This document shows positions 10,295 through 21,054 of a DNA stretch of 64,000 bases, piece by piece. Source of the stretch: Vombatus ursinus (Eukaryota; Chordata; Mammalia; Diprotodontia; Vombatidae); NCBI RefSeq assembly GCF_900497805.2, contig NW_020954590.1, positions 94,077,756-94,141,755 on the forward strand, written 5' to 3'. The stretch's first letter is position 1. Every line of letters starts with the position of its first letter. A program made the translations under genes and the position numbers. The notes below the pieces were generated by a model. It made no database searches. It saw only the letters and a list, made by a program, of their open reading frames with translations, and was not told where the DNA came from.

Positions 10295-11950
10295 CACATT
10301 GATTAGACCTATTCAAATATTTCTATGCTAAGAACAATACTGGTAGGGGAAATATAAATTTTTCTCCATGTTGAAAGTATAGTAGAGGTTAAGGAAAACT
10401 GAAAGTTTGGTTGTTGTATTCTCTCAACTAAACCAAACAGAAACGGAGCCTAAGACAAGATTGAGGAGTTGGCTCGTGTCCTGGCTTCCATAATGAAAAT
10501 AAGGATGAGTGAATCCATTCAAATGCATTGAGAACCAACTTCTGTTTAACCAGAGTTGTTGGAAAGTTCAATGGAAGAATATTTTTCCTTACATTGTTTT
10601 TCATTTTTATGTAATTATGTCTTTCTCACTTTGTGTGAGGCCATCATATTGCTTAGAGATAATTAAAAATAATCTAGATGGTATTAGAAAATATTTTCCC
10701 ATAAGGCAATTGAAAATTCAGGGGCCTATTTTAAACAACTTGCAAGGGTAAAGCTGTTTTGAGGACAGACTTGACCTCCGTTCTCTGTCAGTGAGGTACT
10801 GAGAGAAGAGAGTCATTGGGAACTGACTAAACTATATACTTGCTCTTAATTGACATGAGGTAAGAAATTATGTAGTATTTAGATGTATTCGTGCATGCTA
10901 TTTTTCTATTCTCTTTTGAAGTTCTTTGGGGGTAGTGTCTAAGGAAAGTTGGGCTACTCCATTGGGTAGTTGCCTAATGGACTGAGAGTAAGCTTGATTT
11001 CTGTATTTTATCTAAGAATTGGAGAGGGAACAGCAACATTCTGAAACAATAGAAACTCTTCCTTTTCATTGGGAATCATGGGAATTTGTCTAGCCTGTTT
11101 TCAGGAGTTGTATCATGGTAAACTCAAGTCTGTCTTTCTTCAAAGACAGGTAACCTGTAACATTTGGTAAATATCCACAAATATGCACTCACAGGTTGAG
11201 ACCTCCAAGGGATGGTTATGCTAAGTTTAAGGTTACCTACGGGTCCACACTCCTAAAACTCCTAAAGTTTATATGCCCACTCCAGTGACTTAATCTTTAC
11301 TAATCAGTCTAAATTATTATGAACAATTAGCCAAACTAAAGACATTTGCAGAGATGGCATCATAAGAAAAGTAGCTGCAAGATATCCTCCCCATCAGCTT
11401 AGGGTTCACTCTTCTACAAATACTCACATTACTGGGAAGAGTGTTCATGGAAAATACTAGTATAGAAGCACATACTTAGGGAACACGTGAGGCCAAAAAA
11501 CAAAACAAAAACAAAAACAAAAACAAAAAACCCAATTCAGGTCTACAGTGCTATATAGTCTTAATTTCATTTATCTTCTCATGGTGTCTGAATGTTGCTG
11601 CTCCTAGGTATAGTATCTCTTCTGGGAAAGTCTCAGTTTGATCCCTGACCACTAATTCTTACCTCTCTTGACTCACAAAACTCCTGTCTTCTGCCTTGTC
11701 TCATCTGGATTCCAGTACATTGGACACTGCTGAGTAGTGGCCAGAGGAGGAGCATAAAGAAATCCTACTCTCACCTTTGCTGACCGCTGCTAGAAGTGTT
11801 CCTAAGAGCTGACAGTCTTGACTCTTTAGCGAATGTATTTTGATTTTTGAAGGTGACCAGAGGGTGTTACTGATTTTTAATGAGCCAGTGCCTAGGCCTT
11901 ACAAGTAATTCAAGTTTAGTTGAAGAACTTTCCTCTTCCTAATGTAGTAT
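10295..11950. other. unassigned 1.6 kb, no gene seen
   Basis: No recognised repeat except a short (CAAAAA)n run at about 11497-11530. The only 80-codon open frame (10509-10751) has no motif. Confidence 0.4.
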
Positions 11951-11954
11951 GTAT

Positions 11955-12080
11955 GTCTTCCTCCTTCAGATTGTAAGTTCCTTGAGGTCAGACATTGTTT
12001 TTTTTTTTTATTTATATGCTCAGTGTTCAGCATAGTGACTGGCACATAGTAGGTGCTTAATAAAGGTTTATTGACTAATA
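11955..12080 (+). repeat. L2 LINE 3' end
   Basis: CAGATTGTAAGTTCCTTGAG, then GACTGGCACATAGTAGGTGC, then TTAATAAAGGTTTATTGA form a clear L2 3' tail. Confidence 0.8.
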
Positions 12081-12084
12081 TTTC

Positions 12085-13420
12085 TCAGGTCTACTGAGGA
12101 CGGGCATAAGATTCTTGAAAAGAGAATTTGAATCACTAGGCAGTGATGGGGAGTCATTGGTTTTCCCCTCCCCCCCACCTTTTTTTCTTATTTCCACTCT
12201 TCCCAAGGAAGAGAGCAGGTAAGGAGCTGAATTATCATTGTTCCAATTACAAATCACTTAATCTATTTCCTACAAAGATCTTAGCATTTTGGTATATATC
12301 AGTCACACCACAGTTGCTGAGTGCTGCCTTTTTAGAAAGTCAGTCACTTTACAGCAAGCTTCTTTTTGTGCAGAAGGGGGAGTTTAGAGAGCTGAGAAAG
12401 ATATGTTATAGTAGACTGGAAATTTAGAGCCTATTTGAACTTTGTGTTGCCAAGTTTAATCCTGAAATCTTCTCCTTCAAAGTTAGATTCTCTTTAGCTC
12501 AGAATTCAGCAGATGCTCATGGGATTCTCTGTCCAATGAAGTTTTGACGTTTTGGAACAGCTTCCAAGCTTTTGTCGGTGTGTTGGTGCCATACTTACTC
12601 TAATCTTTCTGAAGCCTTCCAAGTTTTCCATGATTAAAAGAACAAAGATAAATAAAAGTGGTTCAGCCACTTCCTTTAGCTGTGTTATATTATTGAGCTG
12701 CTCTGACTTTTTCAACCTTGTATTTTCCAAACATTCCCTTGACTATTTGTCAATGGCTATCATTACAGTTATTCTTTGATTTCCTTCCCATTCACATGGA
12801 CTGGAAGTTTTATGTTAAAAATAGATTTCAAAGTATGAGTTCAGTTTGTCTGTCCTTAATCATAATTTCTTCACCTTTTGTACTCATGTCTTAGTGAAAA
12901 TTCCTCTTGGAACCATATTCTTCCTGCTGCAAAGGGAGACTCATGCCTTCTTTCAGGTCATTTGGGAGAGACCCATTACAAGTCTAGCCAGAATATTCTA
13001 ACATTGTCAGAGTATTCCATTATCCTGTCTGTTGTTAGCCCCTTTTGCTGATACTTCTTCATCCATCTTGACTGCCTTTATATTTAATCTCTCCCCAATG
13101 AAATCTTTGAAAGTCTTTGTTTCTATTTTCTTTTTTTCTGCATCCCCAATGCACTTTGACTTCTTTGCTTACAATTATTTGAGTTGTGATATGAGATTTT
13201 AATGCTTTTTTGGGATGTTTTTGGTTTCCCTCCCAATCCTTTTTTCCCAATAAAATAAAGAATATCTCTACGTTGTTTCTTGAATCACATTCTACTCCAA
13301 GTGTCTAGAATAAAAGTGATAGAAGTTTAAAAAAAAACAGTAAGTAAGGGAGAGCATATCTCAATGCATTCTCTGTGCCCAGTTCCAAAGCAGAGTATGA
13401 CTTAGGTAGGTTATATGAGC
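12085..13420. other. unassigned 1.3 kb, no gene seen
   Basis: No repeat family identified. The minus strand at 13059-13250 has a Lys-rich 63-codon frame that looked like a retrocopy, but I cannot match it to a family. Confidence 0.35.
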
Positions 13421-13424
13421 AACA

Positions 13425-13610
13425 ATTTAGATCTGGAAGCAACCTGGTCTAACTTCTTATTTAACAAATGATAAAACTGAAACCAAGAGAGATAAAATTA
13501 CTTGCCCAAGGTCATATAGATAGTAAGTAGAATAGCCAATATTTGAGCTTAGGTCCTAAGTTTCCAAGTTCATTGCTCATCCTCATGCATCATGCTTTCC
13601 CCTGGAAGCA
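13425..13610 (+). repeat. CORE-SINE (MAR1-like)
   Basis: TTTAGATCTGGAAGCAACCT, then ACTTGCCCAAGGTCATATAG, then AGCTTAGGTCCTAAG keep the family order. Confidence 0.7.
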
Positions 13611-13639
13611 CAGGCTGTGGCTATATTTAGTAGCAAAAG

Positions 13640-14280
13640 GAAATTAAATCTTTTGACCCAGAGATTCCAATTCCAGGCATATATGCTAAAGCAGTTACAG
13701 ATGGTTAGAAAGGTTCAATATAAACCCAAATATATGTGCTGAGCCATATATGTAGTATATCACAATGTGTGGTAATAAAGAAAAGGAAACAAAGTAGGTG
13801 TACATTGATTAAGGATGATTAAATCAATTATGGTAAAAGAATGTCACAGAATATTATAGCATCAATATGAACAATTCAGCAAAAACATGGGGAGACATAA
13901 GAATTAATGAAGATTGAAGCAAACAGAATCAGGCAAACAATATACACGATCAATAAAAAAATGTAAACAGAAAGAGCAGTAAAGTGAAATTTAATAATAT
14001 ATATTTCAGTATAATTAAGTAATTATAATGATCATGTTTTGTCCCAGGATAGAATTGAGAGAATAGACCTTTCCCACTTTTGAAAAGGTGAGGGACTTGT
14101 GAGTATGCAACATTACATGTACCATCAAACACTGTTTATTTGTTGTTTGGTTTTGCCAAACCAGGTTAAAAAATATATTGTTTCAAGATTGAAAAAGAAT
14201 AGGGGGAGGAAGGGATATATTGGGGAATGAATAGAACATAAGAAAGAAAGGGATCAATAAAAAAGGTAACTTTAATTCTG
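13640..14280 (+). mobile_element. L1 3' end, plus strand
   Basis: This is the only sense-oriented L1 piece seen on the plus strand. It starts TTTTGACCCAGAGATTCCAA, runs through the ORF2 C-terminal and 3' UTR region (GCAAACAGAATCAGGCAAAC, ACAATATACACGATCA), and ends near GGAATGAATAGAACATAAG. It is degenerate with no long frame. Confidence 0.7.
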
Positions 14281-14439
14281 AGAAAAAGCTTAATCCCACT
14301 TTTCTTCTGGCCATTATTAAATCATCAAGTAAAATGATATGCTAAGTAAGTATTGTGAATCCCTGCCTAATTTCTTTGTGATACTTTACATGATCAAAAC
14401 AAAAGTCAGAATTTGGGTAAGTGAAAAGAGTAATAGCTA

Positions 14440-14695
14440 ATGAGTTCACAAACTTAGAATTGATCCTCTAGTATAACCTCACCTTTTTTAGATAGGGAAA
14501 TTGAGGACCAGAGAGATAGTGATTGCCCAAAGTCATACAGGTAGTAGGTAGCAAAGTCAGGATTTGAATCCAAATGCAACTTGTTTTTCACTGTACCACA
14601 CACACTTAATTCCATAAAGTGGCTCCAAAAACATAGTGTCTTGCTCAATAAATGATTGTTGAAAGAATGAATGATTGATTGAATGAATGAAAAAA
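14440..14695 (+). repeat. CORE-SINE (MAR1-like) with (GAAT/GATT) tail
   Basis: GATAGGGAAATTGAGGACCA, GCCCAAAGTCATACAGGTAG and GGATTTGAATCCAAATGCAA in order, then AATAAATGATTGTTGAAAGA and a short GAAT/GATT tail. Confidence 0.7.
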
Positions 14696-14849
14696 AGCTT
14701 CATTTCTGGCTATATCTCTCTCAAACTAGATTGTCACAGTTAACCTCTGTTAATTTGATTAACTTTGATGATGTCACATACTTTTATTCCATTTTAAAGA
14801 GATTCTGTTTGATTTTCCATGCTTATTTTCCCTAAAATTGAGTACTCAC

Positions 14850-14975
14850 ATTACAGTACCTCTTCCCAAAGTGAGTCAGATGTGCTGAACATTTGAATAC
14901 CAAAGTGGTGGTTCCCATAGCAGCCACAACCACAAGGAAGCTTAGGATCACATACCAATACTGTCCTCCAAACCA
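14850..14975 (-). CDS. candidate internal exon encoding a transmembrane segment
   Basis: On the minus strand a 126-bp open segment (42 codons) is bounded by an AG acceptor at 14976-14977 behind a pyrimidine-rich run, and by a GTGAGT donor at 14844-14849. It is phase 0 at both ends. The translation starts WFGGQYWYVIL and continues SFLVVVAAMGTTTLVF, then KCSAHLTHFGKRYCN. That is an aromatic edge, an uncharged hydrophobic helix of about 20 residues, and a basic, Cys-containing tail, as expected for a single-pass membrane protein with the tail in the cytoplasm. The DNA matches no repeat seen elsewhere in the window. I do not recognise the protein, no partner exon is visible, and chance is a real alternative. 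Confidence 0.25.
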
Positions 14976-14977
14976 CT

Positions 14978-15925
14978 GGTGAACTCGGCTCCAGAAACAG
15001 AGTGAGGTAGGAGGGTAGGGATGACCCAGCGTCCATGTGAGTTCTACATGAATTTTCAAAATAAAATCAACTATAGTGCCTCTTCTACAGACAGCCTCTT
15101 CTTTAAGGGAAAGGCAATACTTTTGCTGAGAGTTCTTGGGTTTTCTCCTGCACACTCAGTGACAGCCTAAAGTTGTAGGCCTAAAACCAAGAGTCATTTG
15201 AGCAGTACCAGAAGAACAATTTATGTAGAGACAACAATGCTATAAAACCAAACAAGTGAGAAAGATGTTAGAACTCTGATCAATATAATAACCAATTATG
15301 ATTCCAGAGGACTAATGATGAAACATGCTGGCCATGAACGAGAGATGATGGATTTGGGGTACAGAATGAGACAAATATATATTTTGGGCAGGAGCTTGTT
15401 TTCCTTGACTATGTATATTTATTATTTTTTTCTTTCCTTTATTCCAATGGAATGGCAGATGAGGACAGAAAATAGATTTCTTTTCACTTAAAAAAATAGA
15501 GAGGGGACATAGTACAGATCTGAAATGTTGCATGCAGTTTCAGATGAGATCATTGTATTATTAAGTTTATTTGACTGTTTTACTTTGTTACAAGAGACCT
15601 CTCATGAAGTAGAAATAATCTTTAAATATACATAATATAAAAACAAAATACATCAATAAAACTAAAAGTGACAAAAAAAATAAAGCCACATGTTTGTCTT
15701 CATGTCTGCAGAGAGGGAATAAGGGTTCGGGTAAAGCTAATAAAGGCAAGATTTTACAACTGCAACATATTTGGTTGGAATCTGCAGTCACTTGTACTCA
15801 AAATGACCCCTATGACACAATATCAAGCATACATATTGAAAAATTTCCAGTTTATTGAGTCATGCTACTGAGAAAAAATAATAAGGACTCACCAGTTTTG
15901 AATATTCATCCTTGGAATAAGGTCA
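14978..15925. other. unassigned, no gene seen
   Basis: Apparently single-copy. The frame upstream of the candidate exon continues open to 15155 but without recognisable content. Confidence 0.35.
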
Positions 15926-15929
15926 AAGA

Positions 15930-16100
15930 GGTGTATAAGAAAATAGACTTAGGCCTGGAAGAGACCTTACAGGCCTTCTAGTTCAATCCCCTAATTTTAC
16001 AGCAGAAGAAACTGAGGTTCAGAGAAGGTAAATGACTTGTCTAGGGTCACACAGATGGAAAGGAGTAGAGCAGGTCTTTGAAACCAGAAATCAAATGTCC
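15930..16100 (+). repeat. CORE-SINE (MAR1-like)
   Basis: GGCCTGGAAGAGACCTTACA, then CCCCTAATTTTACAGCAGAA, then CTAGGGTCACACAGATGG. Confidence 0.75.
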
Positions 16101-16289
16101 TTTTAAAAATGTAATCAAGAAATAATTTGTTGATACTGTATAGCTGAGTTTTTGGTGGTGGTTGGTTTTTGTTGTTCTATGACAAGTGTGAACAAAGATG
16201 AACTTCAAGGTCAGGAAAAGATAATCAACAAAAAAAGAGAGAAAAATACAGTGTGTGCAGTGTATTTTGTATAATGAACATAATTTTAT

Positions 16290-16545
16290 GCTTTGATTAG
16301 TAGCAGAATGGATGAGTGATTGTCTTGGAATCAGGAAGACCTAAGTTCAATACCTGTTTCCGATACTTATTAGTTATGTGACCACAGGTAAAGTTTAGAT
16401 TTTCCATTCCTTAGTTTCTTCATCTGCAAAATGAAGGATAATAATACCTCTAGCAGTTACCTGGCTGGTTAGTTGTGAGACTCAAATAACAATTCCTATA
16501 AATCACATCACAAACTGAAAATATTTTATAATGTATTGTTATTAT
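16290..16545 (+). repeat. SINE, tRNA/MIR mosaic
   Basis: TGTCTTGGAATCAGGAAGAC, then AGTTTCTTCATCTGCAAAAT, then GATAATAATACCTCTAGC and a TTATTATT tail. It is the degenerate form of the SINE type at 34936. Confidence 0.65.
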
Positions 16546-16549
16546 TTTC

Positions 16550-17615
16550 TTCTAGATTAGAATTTTAACAATTTTTATCATTAAAAAAATTCAAATTCTC
16601 AAGTCAAAATGTACTCCCCCTTCTGGTGTCCCTCTATGCTATATCTCTAGTATTTTACCTCTTTAAGAGGAGAATTATCCGTATAGGTCCCTGTGATACT
16701 GCCAGTAGAGCTGGCCTTGAAGTAAAGTTTCCGTCAACACATGCAACTTCCTGAAAATCCTTTCACTCTCAGGGTTACTTGTACCTGAGGGAAAGAGATT
16801 TTTCCCTTCCACTATGGAGGGCATCCCTCCCTCCATGGGTTGATGACAGCCTCCTTCCCCACCCCCAGGGTAGGGCACATATAACGCAAGATTTCTTTGA
16901 GAAGATTTTCTTCCAGTGAGAAAGTAAATCTTAAACAATAAATCTGAACTAGTATAAACATCCAAGATATATATGAGATTTTTTTTTTTTAAAAAGAAGA
17001 CTCCATATGTGTATATACAGACACAGGCATACATATTTTTTTTCCAAAGGTTGGATGAAAGCCCAAGTTCTGGCAATTTATGTGAGGATTAGAAAAAAAA
17101 ATAATTGTGTACAGAGACGTGAGGGAGTAACAGCTCTCATAAGCGTTATTGCTGCATGCCAGATAAAATAAAAATGAGTTGAGTGAGCAAGAATTCCTAA
17201 GGACTCCAAAGTCACTTATTTTGCTAGCAGGTTAAATAGCCTTGGAAAGAAATCAGGGTGAAAACAGCTACATAGGCACTGCCCTATTTCAGTAAATCAA
17301 AGGATCCAAGATATCCTCAATGGGGCTATCCTCTCCATTGATGTAGGTTGCAACTAAGTCATGTCCTCTCATCTCGTGTGATTCTTGTCCATGTCCTTCC
17401 TACAGAATCTAACCAATGACCTTGAAGCTTTCTTTCTTTGTTTTGGGGGTACCACTATAGGACTCAAACTGTTCCTTGAAGTTATCCCTCACTCACTCTG
17501 CCCACATGATCAACCCACCTTCTTTTCCCATCATAGCATCTCCTGGATGATGCCTCAAGGAATTTCTTTATATTGAAGTCATCCTTGCTATAGCCCATGT
17601 TTTAGTAACATACTG
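16550..17615. other. unassigned 1 kb, no gene seen
   Basis: A 133-codon minus-strand frame (16675-17076) crosses a poly-A/T run and lacks motifs, so it is not called. Confidence 0.4.
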
Positions 17616-17616
17616 T

Positions 17617-18143
17617 AACAGCTAAGTAGCACAGCAGATAGAGATCTGGGCCTGGAGTCAGAAAGACCTAAGTTCGAAGATAGCCTCAGCCACTTGCTAG
17701 CTGTGTTACTCTGAGCAAGTGATTTAACTTCTGTTTGCATCAATTTCCTCAACTGTAAAATGGGAACAATAATAGTACCTATATCTCAGGGTGGCTGTGA
17801 GAGTACAAATGAGATATTAGTAAACTATTTAGCATTGTGCCTGGCACATGTTGTTGTTTCAGTCATGTCTAACTCTTTGTGACCCCATTTGGGGTTTTCT
17901 CAGCAAGGTGGTTTGCCAGTGATTACTAGAGTGGTTTGTCATTTACTTCTCCAGTTCATTTTATGGTTGAGTAACTGAGGAGAGCAGGGTTAAGTGACTT
18001 GCCCAGGGTTACACAGCTAGTTAGTATCTGAGGCTAGATTTGCACTCACAAAGATTGGTCTTCCTGACTCCAGGCCTGGCACTCTATGCACTGTTCCACC
18101 TAGCTGCCTATGACTGACATGGAGTAAGTATTTAATAAATGCT
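17617..18143 (+). mobile_element. SINE split by a younger SINE
   Basis: Left part 17617-17850 runs from AGCTAAGTAGCACAGCAGAT to GCCTGGCACATG. The tail resumes at 18121 with GAGTAAGTATTTAATAAATG. The gap is filled by an opposite-strand SINE. Confidence 0.8.
17851..18109 (-). mobile_element. tRNA-headed SINE nested in SINE
   Basis: Antisense long form: TTGTTGTTTCAGTCATGTCT, then ACTTGCCCAGGGTTACACAG, then CACCTAGCTGCC. The tail is on the left. CCTGGCACATG and GACTGACATG at its edges are a degraded target-site duplication. Confidence 0.82.
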
Positions 18144-18270
18144 TTTTTCCTTCCCATGTGCTTATGCTCACTATACATCATTATTCCACTGGTCCTTCAA
18201 TTATCCACCATTTTGATTTTTGAAAATTTAAAAATCTTCAGGATTTACAGTCAAATGTTATCACGGGGAG

Positions 18271-18540
18271 AATAATAATAATAATAATGAATGATAATAC
18301 CATTTATATAGGGCTTTAAGGTTTGCAAAGCACTTTAGAAACATTATCTCATTTGATCCTCATGAAAATCCTGAAAGGTAGGTTGTATTATTATCCACAT
18401 TTTACAAATGAGTTAGTTGAAGCAAATAGGTTTAGTGAATTGTCTAGGGTTGCAGAGCTAGTATGTGTCTGAAATTAGATTGAACTCATATCTTCTTATC
18501 TCCAGTTTCAACATTTTATTGACTGTGCCATCTAGCTGTT
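18271..18540 (-). repeat. MIR-type CORE-SINE with (TAA)n tail
   Basis: TTTAAGGTTTGCAAAGCACT, then ATTATCTCATTTGATCCTCA, then TGTGCCATCTAGCTG. The AATAATAAT run at 18271 is its tail. Confidence 0.8.
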
Positions 18541-18544
18541 AAAA

Positions 18545-19807
18545 AGGTAGGTTTTAGAATCAAGGAGTATCTTGTCATCAATTAAAGTGCTGGCCAATTT
18601 CTTTACTAGTCACTAGGTTTGTTAAGTGAATTCTGTGTCATAGTTTACACATAGTGAAAATACTAAATACAATATAATCTTTTACTTTTAAATTGAAAAT
18701 TAATTTATGAAATTATGAAATAGGGGTATGTATACCTGGTTCTTTTAGTACTCAGGAAAGATGATGATTAGCAGCAGGAAATGTGGTGGCAATCACACTT
18801 TAATTAAATTCAAGGGATATAGGAGCAAAAAGCCCAGAAAGGCAGAGACAAGCAGTAAAAATTGTCCAGAGGGAGATGGTGGTGTAGGGATAGGCAATGG
18901 GATGGTGAAGGAAAGCAGGCAGCTTGGGGAAATGGATGGAGTTGGGGAGAGGCAGAGAATATCACTTTAGAGTTGGAAGCCCTAGGCAATGTGGACCGAA
19001 TGGAGATGGATGAGTGCTTGGGGGGCAGGAGTCTGGGGTCTCATTTCTATAGGGTTTTTTTGGGGAAATAGACAACTCCTATCTGTGTCACCTTAGGGTT
19101 AGTTCATTAACATTTCCGAATCATCTCAAAGTTGCCAATAAAATTTCAAATCATCATCCAAAGTCATCAATATCTTTTTGATGTTCTGGTAGTCTGAGTT
19201 GTGGACATCTGAATTTTGTCTGGAATTTACATATCATAGGTCTGAGACCTTGACGAGCAGAGACTAGATGTTTTCTCCTGATTCAGCACGTATTACTGGA
19301 TCTGAATTTGAATTAATATATGATGCAATTTGTAAATTATGCTCCTTTGGTCTTGGGACAATTTGCATGTGACTTTGAGGTTCTCCTTTGAAGTCTTGTT
19401 TTCCGCTATTACTCTAAACTGACTACCTATAAAATTTATTATTGCCAACTAGAAGGCCTGGGGGTTGGAGGGTGGTTAGGGGCACCAGAACAAGATACAA
19501 TTTTAACACAATTTTGATATATTTTTACCCATAGAGGTGATTTCCCCTGCTCCATTCACAATCTCTTTCTTGGTCTTCCTTCATTAAAAAAGAGGGGTAT
19601 GATTATGGGATTTGTTTGGCCTGAGTTAGGGGTCAAATTCAATTCAACAATCATTAAGTGTAAAACACAATATACTCTGGGGTATCAAATGATGGAGGCA
19701 TTGTCCCCAATTACAAACCTTTGGGCCTCTTCTCTGATTTAATTTGCATAGGAGAGTCCAGATAGGGAAACTTTTACCTGTCCTGATTCCAAATTTCGAA
19801 AGCTGTC
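18545..19807. other. unassigned 1.2 kb, no gene seen
   Basis: 18740-19070 is purine-rich with two overlapping 69-codon frames of biased Gly/Arg content. They have no recognised domain and are not called. Confidence 0.4.
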
Positions 19808-19817
19808 TGACGCCCTG

Positions 19818-20042
19818 GGGCAGCTAGGTGGCACAGTGGATAGAATGCCGGACCCATAGTCAGGAAGACCCTAGTTCAAATGAGGCCTCCAACACTTGGC
19901 AAGTCACTTAACTCTGTTTGACTCAGTTTCCTCATCTGTAAAAAAAATGAACTGAAGAATGGTAAACCACTCCAGTATCTTTGCCAAGAAAACCCCAAAT
20001 GGGGTGATGAAGAGTAGGACATGACTGAAAAACAACTACAAC
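19818..20042 (+). mobile_element. tRNA-headed marsupial SINE, long form
   Basis: GGGCAGCTAGGTGGCACAGT head, CACTCCAGTATCTTTGCCAA body and an ACAACTACAAC tail. TGACGCCCTG (19808-19817) and TGAGGCCCTG (20043-20052) form a 9/10 target-site duplication. Confidence 0.9.
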
Positions 20043-20052
20043 TGAGGCCCTG

Positions 20053-20155
20053 AGTGGTGATGTGACTTGCATACAGCCAGTATGTTTTTGAGGCAGGAAG
20101 TAAGCCCAGGTCTCCTCATTTCTGTGGCCTGCTCTTTCAACACTATCCCCCCACT
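20053..20155 (+). repeat. CORE-SINE piece hosting the SINE
   Basis: GTGATGTGACTTGCATACAG, then GAGGCAGGAAGTAAGCCCAG. This is the right half of an older SINE cut by the insertion at 19818. Confidence 0.6.
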
Positions 20156-20224
20156 TAATCTCACTTATAAATTTACACTTTGATTGTGGGAAAGGACAAA
20201 GTTACTAGGCCCAAGAATGCTTAC

Positions 20225-20242
20225 AAACACACACATACACAT

Positions 20243-20274
<32 letters not shown>

Positions 20275-20276
20275 AT
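20225..20276. repeat. (CA)n/(TG)n microsatellite
   Basis: A short CA run turns into TG repeats through CATGTG, giving a local palindrome. Confidence 0.93.
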
Positions 20277-20579
20277 AAAATTCATTTATTTATGTCTCAT
20301 TCATCTCATTTTCACAGTTCACCTTTCAGAAAAGTCATCTTTAATGTTATTTGAAATAGATTAAGCCTATTCTAAGGTGAGGTTCAGTGCCCTAATATAC
20401 TTATACAAAATCAGGAGATTTTTTTTTTCTCAAAGCTTTGGCCATTAAATCATTTGGTTGATTATCCCCTGCAATCCCCTACTTGGTTTGTTCTGCTTAA
20501 AGTATGTGACTCTTTAAACCTTTCTTTCACATTGTAAATGTTTATAAATGATTATATGACTGAATAAGCATCGAAGGGC

Positions 20580-21050
20580 ACTATGGCATAATGCAAAGAG
20601 CCCTAGATTAGCAATCATAAGACCAGGATTTCAGTTCTGTCCCTGTTATTTGCTAGCTATGAGATCATGGGCAGGTTATATAACCTCTCTGAAGCTCAGA
20701 TTCTTTTTTTTTAATTAATCCATTTATTTAGTTATTCATTAATTTATTTATAACATTTTTATAAATTTTGAATTTCAAATTTTCTCCCTCTTGCTCACCC
20801 TTCGCCCACTCACTGGGAAAGTGAGCAATATGATGTGAATGATCCATGTGAAGTAATGCATAACGGATTTCCATAATAGCCATGTTGCAACAACAACAAC
20901 AAAAAAAAAGCAAGAAATATAAAGAAAGTTAAAAAAAGTAGGCTTCAATCTACACTCAGAGTTGAAGCTCAGATTCTTTACCTGTCAAAATAGGATAATT
21001 CTTATTTGCACTACCTTCCTCACAAAGCCTGTGTGGTAAATTGAGAAGCA
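20580..21050 (+). repeat. MIR-type CORE-SINE split by L1
   Basis: GCACTATGGCATAATGCAAA, then ATGAGATCATGGGCAGGTTA, then CTCTCTGAAGCTCAG. It resumes at 20980 with the ACCTGTCAAAATAGGATAAT block. Confidence 0.75.
20707..20962 (-). mobile_element. 256-bp 5'-truncated L1 3' end
   Basis: Antisense L1 3' UTR with an A-rich tail on the left (TTTTTAATTAATCC onward) and AAGTAGGCTTCAATCTACAC on the right. The 17-bp target-site duplication TGAAGCTCAGATTCTTT is perfect at 20690-20706 and 20963-20979. No ORF2 coding sequence is included. Confidence 0.92.
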
Positions 21051-21054
21051 GAAT

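Noticed and set aside
13059-13250. Lys-rich minus frame resembling a retrocopy of an HMG-type protein
   Set aside because: No stretch aligned convincingly to any remembered family.
16675-17076. 133-codon minus-strand open frame
   Set aside because: It crosses a poly-A/T run, has no domain or splice context, and its composition is ordinary.
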